From positions 496,001 through 560,000 of the forward strand of contig NZ_LR738849.1 of NCBI RefSeq assembly GCF_902702915.1: a stretch of 64,000 nucleotides of DNA. Direction: 5' to 3'. Shown piece by piece: positions 27,845 to 35,804 of the stretch. Under the pieces are notes generated by a model. It ran no database searches. It saw nothing but the letters and a program-made list of their open reading frames with translations, and had not been told where the DNA came from. Position numbers and translations under genes: made by a program. Numbering within the stretch: position 1 is the stretch's first letter; the number at the start of each line of letters is the position of its first letter. This stretch comes from Desulfovibrio sp. 86 (GTDB lineage: Bacteria; Desulfobacterota; Desulfovibrionia; Desulfovibrionales; Desulfovibrionaceae).

Positions 27845-29584
27845 GTGAGCACTACCACGAAACAGACCCAAAACCCCACCAGCGGCAACCGCGGCACGGG
27901 GTATGTGGCAAACGTGCGACAGCGCTTTCCCTACGCCGTCCTTGATGAAGAACGGCAGACCAGCAACCAGCTCACCCTCACGGTCAAGCTGGATGCCCTG
28001 CCCGACGTGGTTTCATATCTTTACTACGATCAGGGCGGCTGGCTGCCGGTGGTTTTTGCCAACGACGAACGCACGCTCAATGGCAGTTTTGCCATCTACT
28101 ACGCCCTTTCCATGGAAGAAGGCGAAAAATGCTGGATTGTGGTGCGTGCCTTTGTGGATGCTGACCGGCAGGAGTTCCCTTCCGTAACGCCAAGGGTTCC
28201 CGCAGCCGTGTGGGGCGAGCGCGAAATTCGCGACATGTACGGCCTCACCCCCGTGGGTCTGCCCGACGCGCGCCGTCTGGTGCTGCCCGACGACTGGCCG
28301 GACAACCTGTACCCCCTGCGCAAGGACAGCATGGACTATCGCCAGCGTCCCGCGCCCACCACGGACACGGAAACCTACGATTTCATCAACGAACTGGGCA
28401 GCGGAAAAAACCGCATCCTGCCTCTTGGCCCCATGCACGTCACTTCTGACGAACCCGGCCACTTCCGGCTCTTTGTGGACGGCGAAAATATCGTAGATGC
28501 AGACTACCGCATGTTTTACGTGCATCGCGGCATGGAAAAAGCCGCCGAAGTGCGCTTGGGCTACAACGAAGTCACCTTTCTGGCCGAGCGTGTGTGCGGC
28601 ATCTGCGGCTATGCCCACAGCATCGCCTATGCCAACTCGGTGGAAAACGCCCTTGCCATTGACGTGCCCATGCGCGCCCGCTGGATACGCACCCTGCTGC
28701 TGGAGACGGAGCGCCTGCACAGCCACCTGTTGAACCTCGGGCTTGTCTGTCACTTTACGGGCTTTGACGCGGGCTTTCAGCAATTCTTCCGCGTGCGTGA
28801 AAAATCCATGACCATTGCCGAACTGCTGACCGGCTCGCGCAAGACCTACGGCCTCAACCTCATTGGCGGCATCCGCAACGACATTCTGGCCGACGCGCGC
28901 AAAACCACCACAACCCTGCTCAATGCCATAGAAAAAGAAGTGGCCGAACTGGTGGACATGCTCCTCAGCACCACCAACTTTGACCAGCGCGCCAGGGGCG
29001 TGGGCATTCTTGATCGCAAGGTCGCCCGCGACTACAGCCCCGTAGGCCCCATGATCCGGGGCAGCGGCTTTGCCCGTGACGTGCGCGGCGACCATCCCTT
29101 TGAAGCCTACGGGCATATCCCGGTCAACGTTTTCTCCTTTGATGGCTGCGACATCTTTTCCCGTGCCCTTGTGCGGGTGAAGGAAGTGTTCGATTCCATC
29201 GCCCAGTGCCGCTACGTGCTGGACAACATGCCCGGCGGCCCGGTGCTGACCGAGGGTTTCACTTACACCCCCCACAAGTTCGCCCTGGGCTTTACCGAAG
29301 CGCCGCGCGGCGAAGACGTGCACTGGAGCATGACCGGCAACAACCAGAAGGTTTTCCGCTGGCGCTGCCGCGCGGCCACCTATGCCAACTGGCCGGTGCT
29401 GCGCTACGCCCTGCGCGGCAACACGATCTCCGACGCCGCCCTCATTATCGGCAGCCTTGACCCCTGCTACTCCTGCACCGACCGCGTAACCCTTGTGGAT
29501 GTGCGCAAAAAGAAGGTCAAAACCGTGCCGTATCAGGAATTTGAGCAGTACGGCATTGACCGCAAACATTCCCCTCTGCCCTGA
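27845..29584 (+). CDS. hyfG: Group 4 [NiFe]-hydrogenase large subunit (HyfG/HycE, NuoC-NuoD fusion)
   Basis: A 579-residue catalytic subunit. The first ~180 residues are NuoC-like (with PAVWGEREIRDMYGL); the rest is NuoD-like and holds the Ni-Fe ligands in ERVCGICGYAHS and DPCYSC. A C-terminal tail of 32 residues follows DPCYSCTDR; R547 is the expected processing point, by comparison with HycE cleaved by HycI. This would make it an H2-evolving hydrogenase. It starts with GTG at 27845, one nt after the hyfF stop, with AGGAG about 9 nt upstream. Confidence 0.93.
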   Translation: MSTTTKQTQNPTSGNRGTGYVANVRQRFPYAVLDEERQTSNQLTLTVKLDALPDVVSYLYYDQGGWLPVVFANDERTLNGSFAIYYALSMEEGEKCWIVVRAFVDADRQEFPSVTPRVPAAVWGEREIRDMYGLTPVGLPDARRLVLPDDWPDNLYPLRKDSMDYRQRPAPTTDTETYDFINELGSGKNRILPLGPMHVTSDEPGHFRLFVDGENIVDADYRMFYVHRGMEKAAEVRLGYNEVTFLAERVCGICGYAHSIAYANSVENALAIDVPMRARWIRTLLLETERLHSHLLNLGLVCHFTGFDAGFQQFFRVREKSMTIAELLTGSRKTYGLNLIGGIRNDILADARKTTTTLLNAIEKEVAELVDMLLSTTNFDQRARGVGILDRKVARDYSPVGPMIRGSGFARDVRGDHPFEAYGHIPVNVFSFDGCDIFSRALVRVKEVFDSIAQCRYVLDNMPGGPVLTEGFTYTPHKFALGFTEAPRGEDVHWSMTGNNQKVFRWRCRAATYANWPVLRYALRGNTISDAALIIGSLDPCYSCTDRVTLVDVRKKKVKTVPYQEFEQYGIDRKHSPLP

Positions 29585-29601
29585 AGCATGTGGCAAAGCG
29601 T

Positions 29602-29736
29602 ATGAAAACCATGAACTTTCACCAGAACCGCTCACAGCAGCGCAGCACGGTCTCTGCCGCCACGGCGTCCCGGCACAGCGCCGCTGCAACGGCCACGCAT
29701 CTGCGCAACATGCTTGAGGAGGCGCTGTCATGCTGA
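29602..29736 (+). CDS. Possible small ORF between hyfG and hyfH
   Basis: A 44-codon frame (MKTMNFHQNRSQQRS start) fills the only sizeable gap in the operon and ends across the hyfH start (TCATGCTGA). No good ribosome-binding site precedes it. The product is Ala/Gln/Arg-rich without homology I recognise. It may be only a spacer, although its overlap with hyfH would allow translational coupling. Confidence 0.3.
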   Translation: MKTMNFHQNRSQQRSTVSAATASRHSAAATATHLRNMLEEALSC

Positions 29737-30254
29737 AATTACTCAAAATAATCCGCGATGCGGGCGAGGTAACGATCAAGTATCCGTTCGCGCCTGCCGA
29801 GTTCACGCCCACATTCCGCGGCAAGCCGGAATACGATCCCAAGCGCTGCATTGCCTGTGGAGCCTGTGCCATCGCCTGCCCGCCCAATGCCCTGACCATC
29901 GAAACCGATCTGGAAAAGGGCGTGCGCACCTGGCAGTTCTCCGCCGGGCGCTGCATCTTTTGCGGCCGGTGCGAAGAGGTTTGCCCCACCAGGGCCTTGC
30001 ATCTCTCGCAGGAATTTGAACTTGCCGTCATGCGCAAAGACGATCTGTACGAGCGCTGCACCTTCAGCCTGTGCCACTGCAGCCAGTGCGGCACGGCCTT
30101 TGCCCCGCAAAAGGAAGTGGACTACGCCCTGGCCCTGACCATGCAGGCGGACGGCATTACGGAAGAAGACCCCGACCAGCGGCGGCAGTTTGAAACCTGC
30201 CCACAGTGCAAACGCAAGCAGACCCTCGGCCTCAAGCCCCGGCAGGAGGTATAG
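29730..30254 (+). CDS. hyfH: Formate hydrogenlyase ferredoxin-like subunit (HyfH/HycF, NuoI-like)
   Basis: A 174-residue protein with two [4Fe-4S] motifs ([11 protein letters not shown] and [11 protein letters not shown], each followed by CP). It carries electrons between the HyfA chain and HyfI. Two extra C-x2-C pairs lie in the C-terminal half (CHCSQCG and CPQCKRK), a zinc-ribbon-like arrangement seen in some HycF homologues. GGAGG precedes the ATG. Confidence 0.9.
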   Translation: MLKLLKIIRDAGEVTIKYPFAPAEFTPTFRGKPEYDPKRCIACGACAIACPPNALTIETDLEKGVRTWQFSAGRCIFCGRCEEVCPTRALHLSQEFELAVMRKDDLYERCTFSLCHCSQCGTAFAPQKEVDYALALTMQADGITEEDPDQRRQFETCPQCKRKQTLGLKPRQEV

Positions 30255-30256
30255 CC

Positions 30257-31075
30257 ATGTCCATTGTTCCCTATGCCTACGCGCCCGGTGTCTCGCACTA
30301 CAAAACCGAGCCTGTCAGCGTGGAGGATTCCGTAGCGGCGCTCAAGGCGGCGCTTTTGCAGCGCATTCAGCGTTCCGCCTACGTCTACCGTATTGACTGC
30401 GGCGGCTGCAACGGCTGTGAAATTGAAATCTTCGCATCCATCACGTCCATCTTTGACGCGGAGCGCTTCGGCATCAAGGTGGTTCCCTCGCCCCGCCATG
30501 CAGACATTCTGCTGTTTACGGGCGCAGTGACCCGCGCCATGCGCATGCCCGCCCTGCGCGCCTTCCACAACGCGCCAGATCCCAAGATCTGCGTATCCTA
30601 CGGCGCGTGCGGCTGCAGCGGCGGCATATTCCACGACATGTATTGCGTATGGGGCGGCAGCGACAAGATCGTGCCCATAGACGTGTACATTCCCGGCTGC
30701 CCACCCACCCCGCAGGCCACCATCTATGGCCTTGCCGTGGCCCTCGGTCTGCTGGACCAGAAGCTCAAGGAACGCAACCACGAGGAATCCGGCGCAGCAG
30801 CCCCCGCCCCCCTGCTGCCCGACGCTCCGCTGGACATCCGCGTGCGGATCGAACGCGAGGCGCGCCTGCTGGCGGGCTACCGTCAGGGCAGGGAAATCAG
30901 CGACCGCTTCTTCACCTGCCTGGAGGCGGGCAGCACGGCGGCCCTTGAAGGCAACCTGCAAAAATGGATTCGCGATGCCGATGACCCGCGCCTGACGGAG
31001 ATTCTCTTCCGTCTGCGCGAGATGTTTTTCGACAGCCTGAACATGAGTCAGGATCAGGGGATCTGCCATGACTGA
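30257..31075 (+). CDS. hyfI: Group 4 [NiFe]-hydrogenase small subunit (HyfI/HycG, NuoB-like)
   Basis: A 272-residue subunit that carries the proximal [4Fe-4S] cluster next to the Ni-Fe site. The ligands are visible in [19 protein letters not shown] and PGCPPTP. The C-terminal ~90 residues beyond the NuoB domain are extra. The upstream open frame from 30206 lies within hyfH and is not used: AGGAGG sits before the ATG at 30257. It overlaps hycH by 8 nt. Confidence 0.92.
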   Translation: MSIVPYAYAPGVSHYKTEPVSVEDSVAALKAALLQRIQRSAYVYRIDCGGCNGCEIEIFASITSIFDAERFGIKVVPSPRHADILLFTGAVTRAMRMPALRAFHNAPDPKICVSYGACGCSGGIFHDMYCVWGGSDKIVPIDVYIPGCPPTPQATIYGLAVALGLLDQKLKERNHEESGAAAPAPLLPDAPLDIRVRIEREARLLAGYRQGREISDRFFTCLEAGSTAALEGNLQKWIRDADDPRLTEILFRLREMFFDSLNMSQDQGICHD

Positions 31076-31487
31076 GATGGTCCGCTTTCACGCGCTGCGG
31101 CGAAAATTTCTGGATACCCAAAAGGATCTTCCCGAATCAGACGCCACAAAGCAGGTCATGTACTATTCCCTTGCCATCGGGCATCACGTGGGGGTTATCG
31201 ACTGCCTCGTCAAGGTGCTGGAATGCCCCAAAGACGCCTATGAGACATGGGTGGGCCTGCTGCCGCAGGGCGAGGCCCGCCGCAAGATGTCGGGCTTGCT
31301 GACCTTTGGCGAAATACACATTGACGCGAACCATGCGGGCATGCTGGGCAAGGCTTTTGCCCAAGCCATGCCTGGCATGGACGAACCGTACAGGGGCTGG
31401 AGCGCCGCCCTTATGGAACAGCTGGCCGCCATTCAGCAAGAACCAGCACTCTACCTCATGGTGCAGTTGCCCCGGAGGATGGAATGA
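31068..31487 (+). CDS. hycH: Formate hydrogenlyase maturation protein HycH
   Basis: A 139-residue soluble protein of the HycH family, needed in E. coli for hydrogenase-3 assembly. It interacts with the large-subunit precursor. Similarity is recognised from overall pattern and position rather than catalytic residues. It overlaps hyfI at its start and hycI at its end (ATGA). Confidence 0.82.
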   Translation: MTEMVRFHALRRKFLDTQKDLPESDATKQVMYYSLAIGHHVGVIDCLVKVLECPKDAYETWVGLLPQGEARRKMSGLLTFGEIHIDANHAGMLGKAFAQAMPGMDEPYRGWSAALMEQLAAIQQEPALYLMVQLPRRME

Positions 31488-31957
31488 CCGCTCCTGCACC
31501 CCAGACCTGCAGCGTGGTGCTGACAGTGGGCAACAGCCTGATGGGCGACGACGGCGCAGGCCCGCTTTTGTGCGAACGCCTGGAAGCCGCGCCCGTCCCG
31601 GGCTGGACTGTGGTAGACGGCGGTTCCATGCCCGAAAACGTCACGTATGCCGTCAAGGCCATGAAGCCGCAGCGCCTGCTTATTGTGGACGTTGCCGCAC
31701 TGGGGCTGCCCCCCGGTGAAATGCGCTTTGTGGACAAGGAACGCATCCGGGTCATGGGCATAGCCAGCACACATAACATGCCGCTTTCATTCATTATGGA
31801 TGAACTGAAACAGGAAATCGAGCAGGTTGTGTTTCTGGGCATTCAGCCACAGGAGGTGGGCTTTTGCCTGCCAGTGACCGATGCCGTGCAGCAGGCGGTG
31901 GATCGCATCCACGCGGGGCTGGCAGGTGGTCTTGCCGACATTCCCTGGCTGCCCTGA
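31484..31957 (+). CDS. hycI: Hydrogenase maturation endopeptidase HycI
   Basis: A 157-residue protease of the HycI/HoxM family, which removes the C-terminal tail of the large subunit after nickel insertion. The metal-sensing residues lie in GNSLMGDDGAGP (second Asp) and in IVDVAALG, with the His-containing segment STHNMPLS. It would cleave HyfG after R547. Last gene of the hyf operon; sigma-54 signals for the next operon follow. Confidence 0.9.
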   Translation: MTAPAPQTCSVVLTVGNSLMGDDGAGPLLCERLEAAPVPGWTVVDGGSMPENVTYAVKAMKPQRLLIVDVAALGLPPGEMRFVDKERIRVMGIASTHNMPLSFIMDELKQEIEQVVFLGIQPQEVGFCLPVTDAVQQAVDRIHAGLAGGLADIPWLP

Positions 31958-31958
31958 T

Positions 31959-31980
31959 GTTTCGTCAAAAATGTCGAAAC
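31959..31980. promoter_or_regulatory. FhlA-type activator site, distal site for hydN-fdhF
   Basis: A palindrome with TTCGTCA and TGTCGAA arms around AAAA, extended by GT/AC on the outside. The same sequence occurs upstream of hyfA. Confidence 0.6.
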
Positions 31981-32049
31981 AGAAAAAGATTGCTAACTAT
32001 CTGGTGTAATAACGATTGCCACAGCTTCCGCACCAACCTGCGCTGTGAT

Positions 32050-32071
32050 GCTTCGTCAATTTTGACGAAGC
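32050..32071. promoter_or_regulatory. FhlA-type activator site, proximal site for hydN-fdhF
   Basis: GCTTCGTCA and its exact complement TGACGAAGC enclose ATTT, giving a perfect palindrome 67 bp upstream of the -24 element. Confidence 0.7.
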
Positions 32072-32137
32072 AAAGACAACCGTACTTTGTACAACAATCG
32101 TAAGACAACAGAATACCAGACTATTTTTGCAAAACTC

Positions 32138-32153
32138 TGGCATCCTTGTTGCA
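32138..32153 (+). promoter_or_regulatory. Sigma-54 promoter for hydN-fdhF
   Basis: TGGCATCCTTGTTGCA fits the -24/-12 consensus, 57 nt upstream of hydN. Confidence 0.87.
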
Positions 32154-32210
32154 AATTAACGAAAACCGCATGGCCACACGCCGTGTCGGACAAACAAGCA
32201 AGGGCTTTCC

Positions 32211-32717
32211 ATGAAAAAACGCATAGCGGCCAACCCGGGGCGGTGCATAGGCTGCCGCACCTGTGAGATAGCCTGCGCCCTGGCGCACAGTGAACTGCGT
32301 ATCGAAGACATGACCGCCTCTGACTTCAAAGCCAGAGTTGCCATCCTGAAGTACGAAGACATCAGCACGCCGGTGGCCTGCCGCCAGTGTGAGGACGCCC
32401 CCTGCGCCGCCGCCTGCCCCTGCGGAGCCATTGTGGTGAACAGCGAAAGCGTCACCGTGCTGCGTGAGAAGTGCATAGGCTGCAAGGCCTGCATCATGGC
32501 CTGTCCTTACGGGGTCATGCGGGTCACAAGCCACAGGGTACGCCGCACAGTTTGCGGCAAACCGCTGGGCTACAGCCAAAAGGCCCTGGCGCAAAAGTGC
32601 GACCTGTGCGCCAGCGTGCCCGAAGGTCCCTCCTGCGTGCGGGCCTGCCCCACCAACGTGCTGTTTGTGGTGGAGGATGAAACGGTGCAGCCCGCAGGAA
32701 CTGTCGCATTTCAATGA
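32211..32717 (+). CDS. hydN: Electron-transfer protein HydN (four [4Fe-4S])
   Basis: A 168-residue ferredoxin of the HydN family with four Cys clusters (CIGCRTCEIAC, CRQCEDAPCAAAC, CIGCKACIMAC, CDLC...CVRAC). In E. coli hydN sits next to formate dehydrogenase H and helps formate-hydrogen electron flow. Here it is likewise directly upstream of fdhF. It is a paralogue of HyfA encoded 12 kb upstream and may be exchangeable with it. Confidence 0.9.
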   Translation: MKKRIAANPGRCIGCRTCEIACALAHSELRIEDMTASDFKARVAILKYEDISTPVACRQCEDAPCAAACPCGAIVVNSESVTVLREKCIGCKACIMACPYGVMRVTSHRVRRTVCGKPLGYSQKALAQKCDLCASVPEGPSCVRACPTNVLFVVEDETVQPAGTVAFQ

Positions 32718-32821
32718 AAACTTTTTGGGCGGCACGCCAGATTCGTGTTGCAGTGCGGCCCCACATGTCTGCCGGAGCAGCGGAGTGCCCGCCGCTGTTT
32801 AAATGAATACAAGAGGACATC

Positions 32822-35020
32822 ATGAAAAAAGTAATAGAAGTCTGCCCCTACTGCGCTTCGGGCTGCAAGATCAACCTGCTGGTTGAAAACGGCAAGGTCG
32901 TGGGCGCTGAAGGCGCCAACGGCCTGACCAACCAGGGGGCTCTGTGTCTCAAGGGTCTGTATGGCTGGGACTTTATCAACGACACAAAAATCCTGACCCC
33001 AAGGGTCAAAAACCCCATGATCCGCCGCAAGCGCGGCGGCGAGTTTGAGGCTGTCTCGTGGGATACGGCCATCGACTACGCCGCATCGCGCCTCACGGCC
33101 ATCAAAAATGACTTTGGCCCCGACTCCATCATGGTATCCGGGTCCTCGCGTTCCACCGGCAACGAAACCAATTACATAATGCAAAAATTCGCCCGCGCGG
33201 CTCTCGGCACCAATAATGTCGACTGCTGCGCGCGGGTCTGACACGGCCCATCGGTTGCAGGTCTGCAACAATCTGTCGGCAATGGCGCAATGAGCAACTC
33301 CATTGTGGAGATTGAAGATACCAAATGCATATTCATCTTTGGCTGGAATCCGGCAGATTCCCATCCAATCATCGCCCGCAGGGTGGTGAAAGCCAAAGAA
33401 AAAGGGGCGACCATCATTGTCTGTGACCCGCGCAAGATTGAAACTGCGCGCATCGCCGACCTGCATGTGCCCCTGAAAAACGGTTCCAACGTGGCCTTCG
33501 TCAATGCCCTGATGCACGTCATCATCCATGAAGATCTGGCCGACAAGGAGTTCATAGAAAAGCACACCACAGGTTTTGAGGAACTCAAGGCCATTGTGGA
33601 CAACTATGCTCCCGAAACGGTCACGGAAATAACGGGCATTGACGCGGAAACCATTCGCAAGACCGCCCACATGTATGCCACTGCCCCCGATGGGGCGGGC
33701 ATATACTGGGGCATGGGCGTATGCCAGTTCTATCAGGGCGTGGAAACCGTGCGGGCACTGACCTCCATGGCTCTGATTACCGGCAACCTGGGCAAACCCC
33801 ACACCGGCGTTGCGCCGGTGCGCGGGCAAAACAACGTGCAGGGCGCCTGCGACATGGGCGCGCTGCCCAACGTGTTTGTGGGTTACCAAAGCGTGCTCGA
33901 CCCTGCCATGCGCGAGAAATTCGCCAAGGCCTGGGGCGTTCCTGTGGAGCGCATGTCGTCAAAGGTTGGCCATTACCTGAGCGAAGTCGCCTCAAGCGCT
34001 GCCTCAGGCAGGCTCAAGGCCTTCTACTGCATGGGTGAAGACCCCTTGCAGACAGAACCTGACCTTCCCGGCGTGCGCAGTGGTTTCAGCAAGCTTGACC
34101 TGCTCATCGTGCAGGACTGCTTTATGACCAAGACCGCAGCCGTGGCCGACGTGATCTTTCCCACGACCACGTGGGGCGAACACGAAGGCGTGTATTCGGC
34201 TGCCGACCGTGGTTTCCAGCGCTTCTACAAGGCTGTGGAACCGCAGGGCGACGTAAAGGTGGACTGGGACATCATCTGCCGCCTGTCCACGGCCATGGGC
34301 TATCCCATGCGCTACAACAATACCAGGGAGATCTGGGACGAACTGATCTCGCTTTCGCCCAAGTATGCGGAAGCTACCTATGAAAAACTCGATGCAGACG
34401 GCGGGCTTGGCTACATTCAGTGGCCCTGCACCAAGGATGCCCCAAACGGCACCCAGGTGCTTTATGCCCAGCCTGACGGAAGCATCAGGTTTGAAACTGC
34501 CGACGGACTGGGACACCTGTTTACGGTGGACTGGGTTCCGCCTGTGGAAAAAACCAGCTCCGAGTTCCCTCTGGTGCTCTCTACAGTGCGCGAAGTGGGC
34601 CACTACTCCTGCCGCTCCATGACAGGCAACTGCAAGGCGCTGGCGGCACTGGCGGACGAACCCGGCTTTGTGCAGATGAACGACAAGGATGCGGAAGCCC
34701 TTGGCATCCGCGACCATGAACTTGTATGGGTGCAGTCGCACCACTCCAAGGTCATCACCCGGGCGCAGGTCAGCCCGCGCACCAACCAGGGCGCGGTGTA
34801 CATGACCTACCAATGGTGGGTCGGCGCATGCAACGAATTGGTGGGCGAGGTGTTAAGCCCCATCACCAAAACGCCGGAATACAAGTATGTGCCTGTCCGT
34901 GTTGAAAAAATAGAGGATCAGACCTGGGCCGAAAGCTATGTTGTGCAGGTGTACAGCGAACTGAAGCAGCGCCTGCGCAAAGAAAAGGCCGACGGCTCAG
35001 CCCAGAAAGTCCCTGCCTGA
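32822..35020 (+). CDS. fdhF: Formate dehydrogenase H, selenocysteine-containing (FdhF)
   Basis: A 732-residue molybdopterin enzyme that oxidises formate to CO2 and feeds FHL. The in-frame UGA at 33239-33241 is codon 140, the same position as Sec140 of E. coli FdhF, in the context CCARV-Sec-HGPS. The hairpin right after the UGA (33254-33269; arms GTTGCA and TGCAAC, loop GGTC) closely matches the E. coli fdhF SECIS. An N-terminal [4Fe-4S] motif (CPYCASGCKINL then C) is present, and His141 follows Sec as needed for catalysis. A reading without Sec would split it into a 139-residue and a 576-residue ORF. GAGGA precedes the start. Confidence 0.96.
33239..33285 (+). promoter_or_regulatory. SECIS element of fdhF
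   Basis: The UGA Sec codon is followed 12 nt later by a stem (GTTGCA/TGCAAC) with apical GGTC. The loop and most flanking bases match the E. coli fdhF element recognised by SelB. Confidence 0.85.
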
Positions 35021-35040
35021 TTGATATAACCCTCAGCAAT

Positions 35041-35079
35041 CCCCCGCGCGGATGCGGCCATGCCAAATCCGCGCGGGGG
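35041..35079 (+). promoter_or_regulatory. Strong hairpin masking the fdhD ribosome-binding site
   Basis: Thirteen-base arms CCCCCGCGCGGAT (35041-35053) and ATCCGCGCGGGGG (35067-35079) are exactly complementary. The G-run of the right arm is the only purine-rich stretch before the fdhD ATG at 35090, so folding should hide it. No T-run follows, so it is unlikely to be a simple terminator. Confidence 0.65.
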
Positions 35080-35089
35080 AACCACAACC

Positions 35090-35803
35090 ATGAAGCAGCC
35101 CATTGCTCCTTCCATAAGCGTTGACCGTATCATCACCCGCATCGGGCCATTGGGCCGCCGCGAGGTTGTAGACGTGCTGCTGCGCGAAGAACGCTACGAA
35201 CTTGTCTGCAATGGCATTGCCGTGGCCGAAATGCACTGTATGCCAAGCTTGCTGCGCGAACTGGCCGTGGGGCGGCTGCGCACTCTTGGCCTTTTGCATG
35301 AAATTTCTGCCTTGCAATCACTTGATATTGATGAAAAAAACTGTGTCATCGAGGTTTCGGTAGCAGCATGCCCCACGCCTGCCGCTGAAGCCTCCGGTGA
35401 TGTGCGCCTTGCCCCGGCGCAGGTGCATGCCCTGCAACAGGCATTCAATGAACGCTGCGATCTTTTTCGCGCCACTGGCGCAGCCCACAGCTGCGCTCTG
35501 GCCACGCCCGACAGCCTGCTGCTTTTTTGCGAAGATATTGCCCGTCACAACGCGCTGGACAAGGTCATAGGGGCCATGTTGCTGCAAGGCCTGGACCCAA
35601 ACGGCAAAATACTCATCTTCAGCGGGCGGCTCGCCTCGGACATGCTTTCAAAGGTTGTGGCCTGCGGGGTCAAGCTGCTCATCGCTCCGGGGGCCCCCTC
35701 GCTCACATCCGTGAACATGGCCGAAGTCTGCGGCATTACCCTGCTGGGCTTTGTGCGCCGCGACAACATCAATATTTACACGTGCCCGCAAAGGATATGC
35801 TGA
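35090..35803 (+). CDS. fdhD: Formate dehydrogenase accessory sulfurtransferase FdhD (variant)
   Basis: A 237-residue FdhD-family protein, which passes sulfur from the cysteine desulfurase to the molybdenum cofactor before its insertion into formate dehydrogenase. Conserved parts are FRATGAAHSCAL, the EDIARHNALDKVIGA block and the C-terminal Rossmann segment (FSGRLASDML). The usual CxxC sulfur-transfer loop (CGLCG in E. coli) is not present; that region reads AACPTPAAEA with a single Cys. The protein is shorter than E. coli FdhD (277). It sits between fdhF and moeA, both fitting partners. Confidence 0.85.
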   Translation: MKQPIAPSISVDRIITRIGPLGRREVVDVLLREERYELVCNGIAVAEMHCMPSLLRELAVGRLRTLGLLHEISALQSLDIDEKNCVIEVSVAACPTPAAEASGDVRLAPAQVHALQQAFNERCDLFRATGAAHSCALATPDSLLLFCEDIARHNALDKVIGAMLLQGLDPNGKILIFSGRLASDMLSKVVACGVKLLIAPGAPSLTSVNMAEVCGITLLGFVRRDNINIYTCPQRIC

Positions 35804-35804
35804 G

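Noticed and set aside
28013..30094. 693-codon minus-strand frame opposite hyfG-hyfH
   Set aside because: Shadow of hydrogenase genes with conserved cysteine motifs on the other strand.
32822..33241. A separate 139-residue truncated formate dehydrogenase
   Set aside because: The UGA is at the exact Sec position with a SECIS hairpin, and the frame continues for 592 more codons of FdhF.
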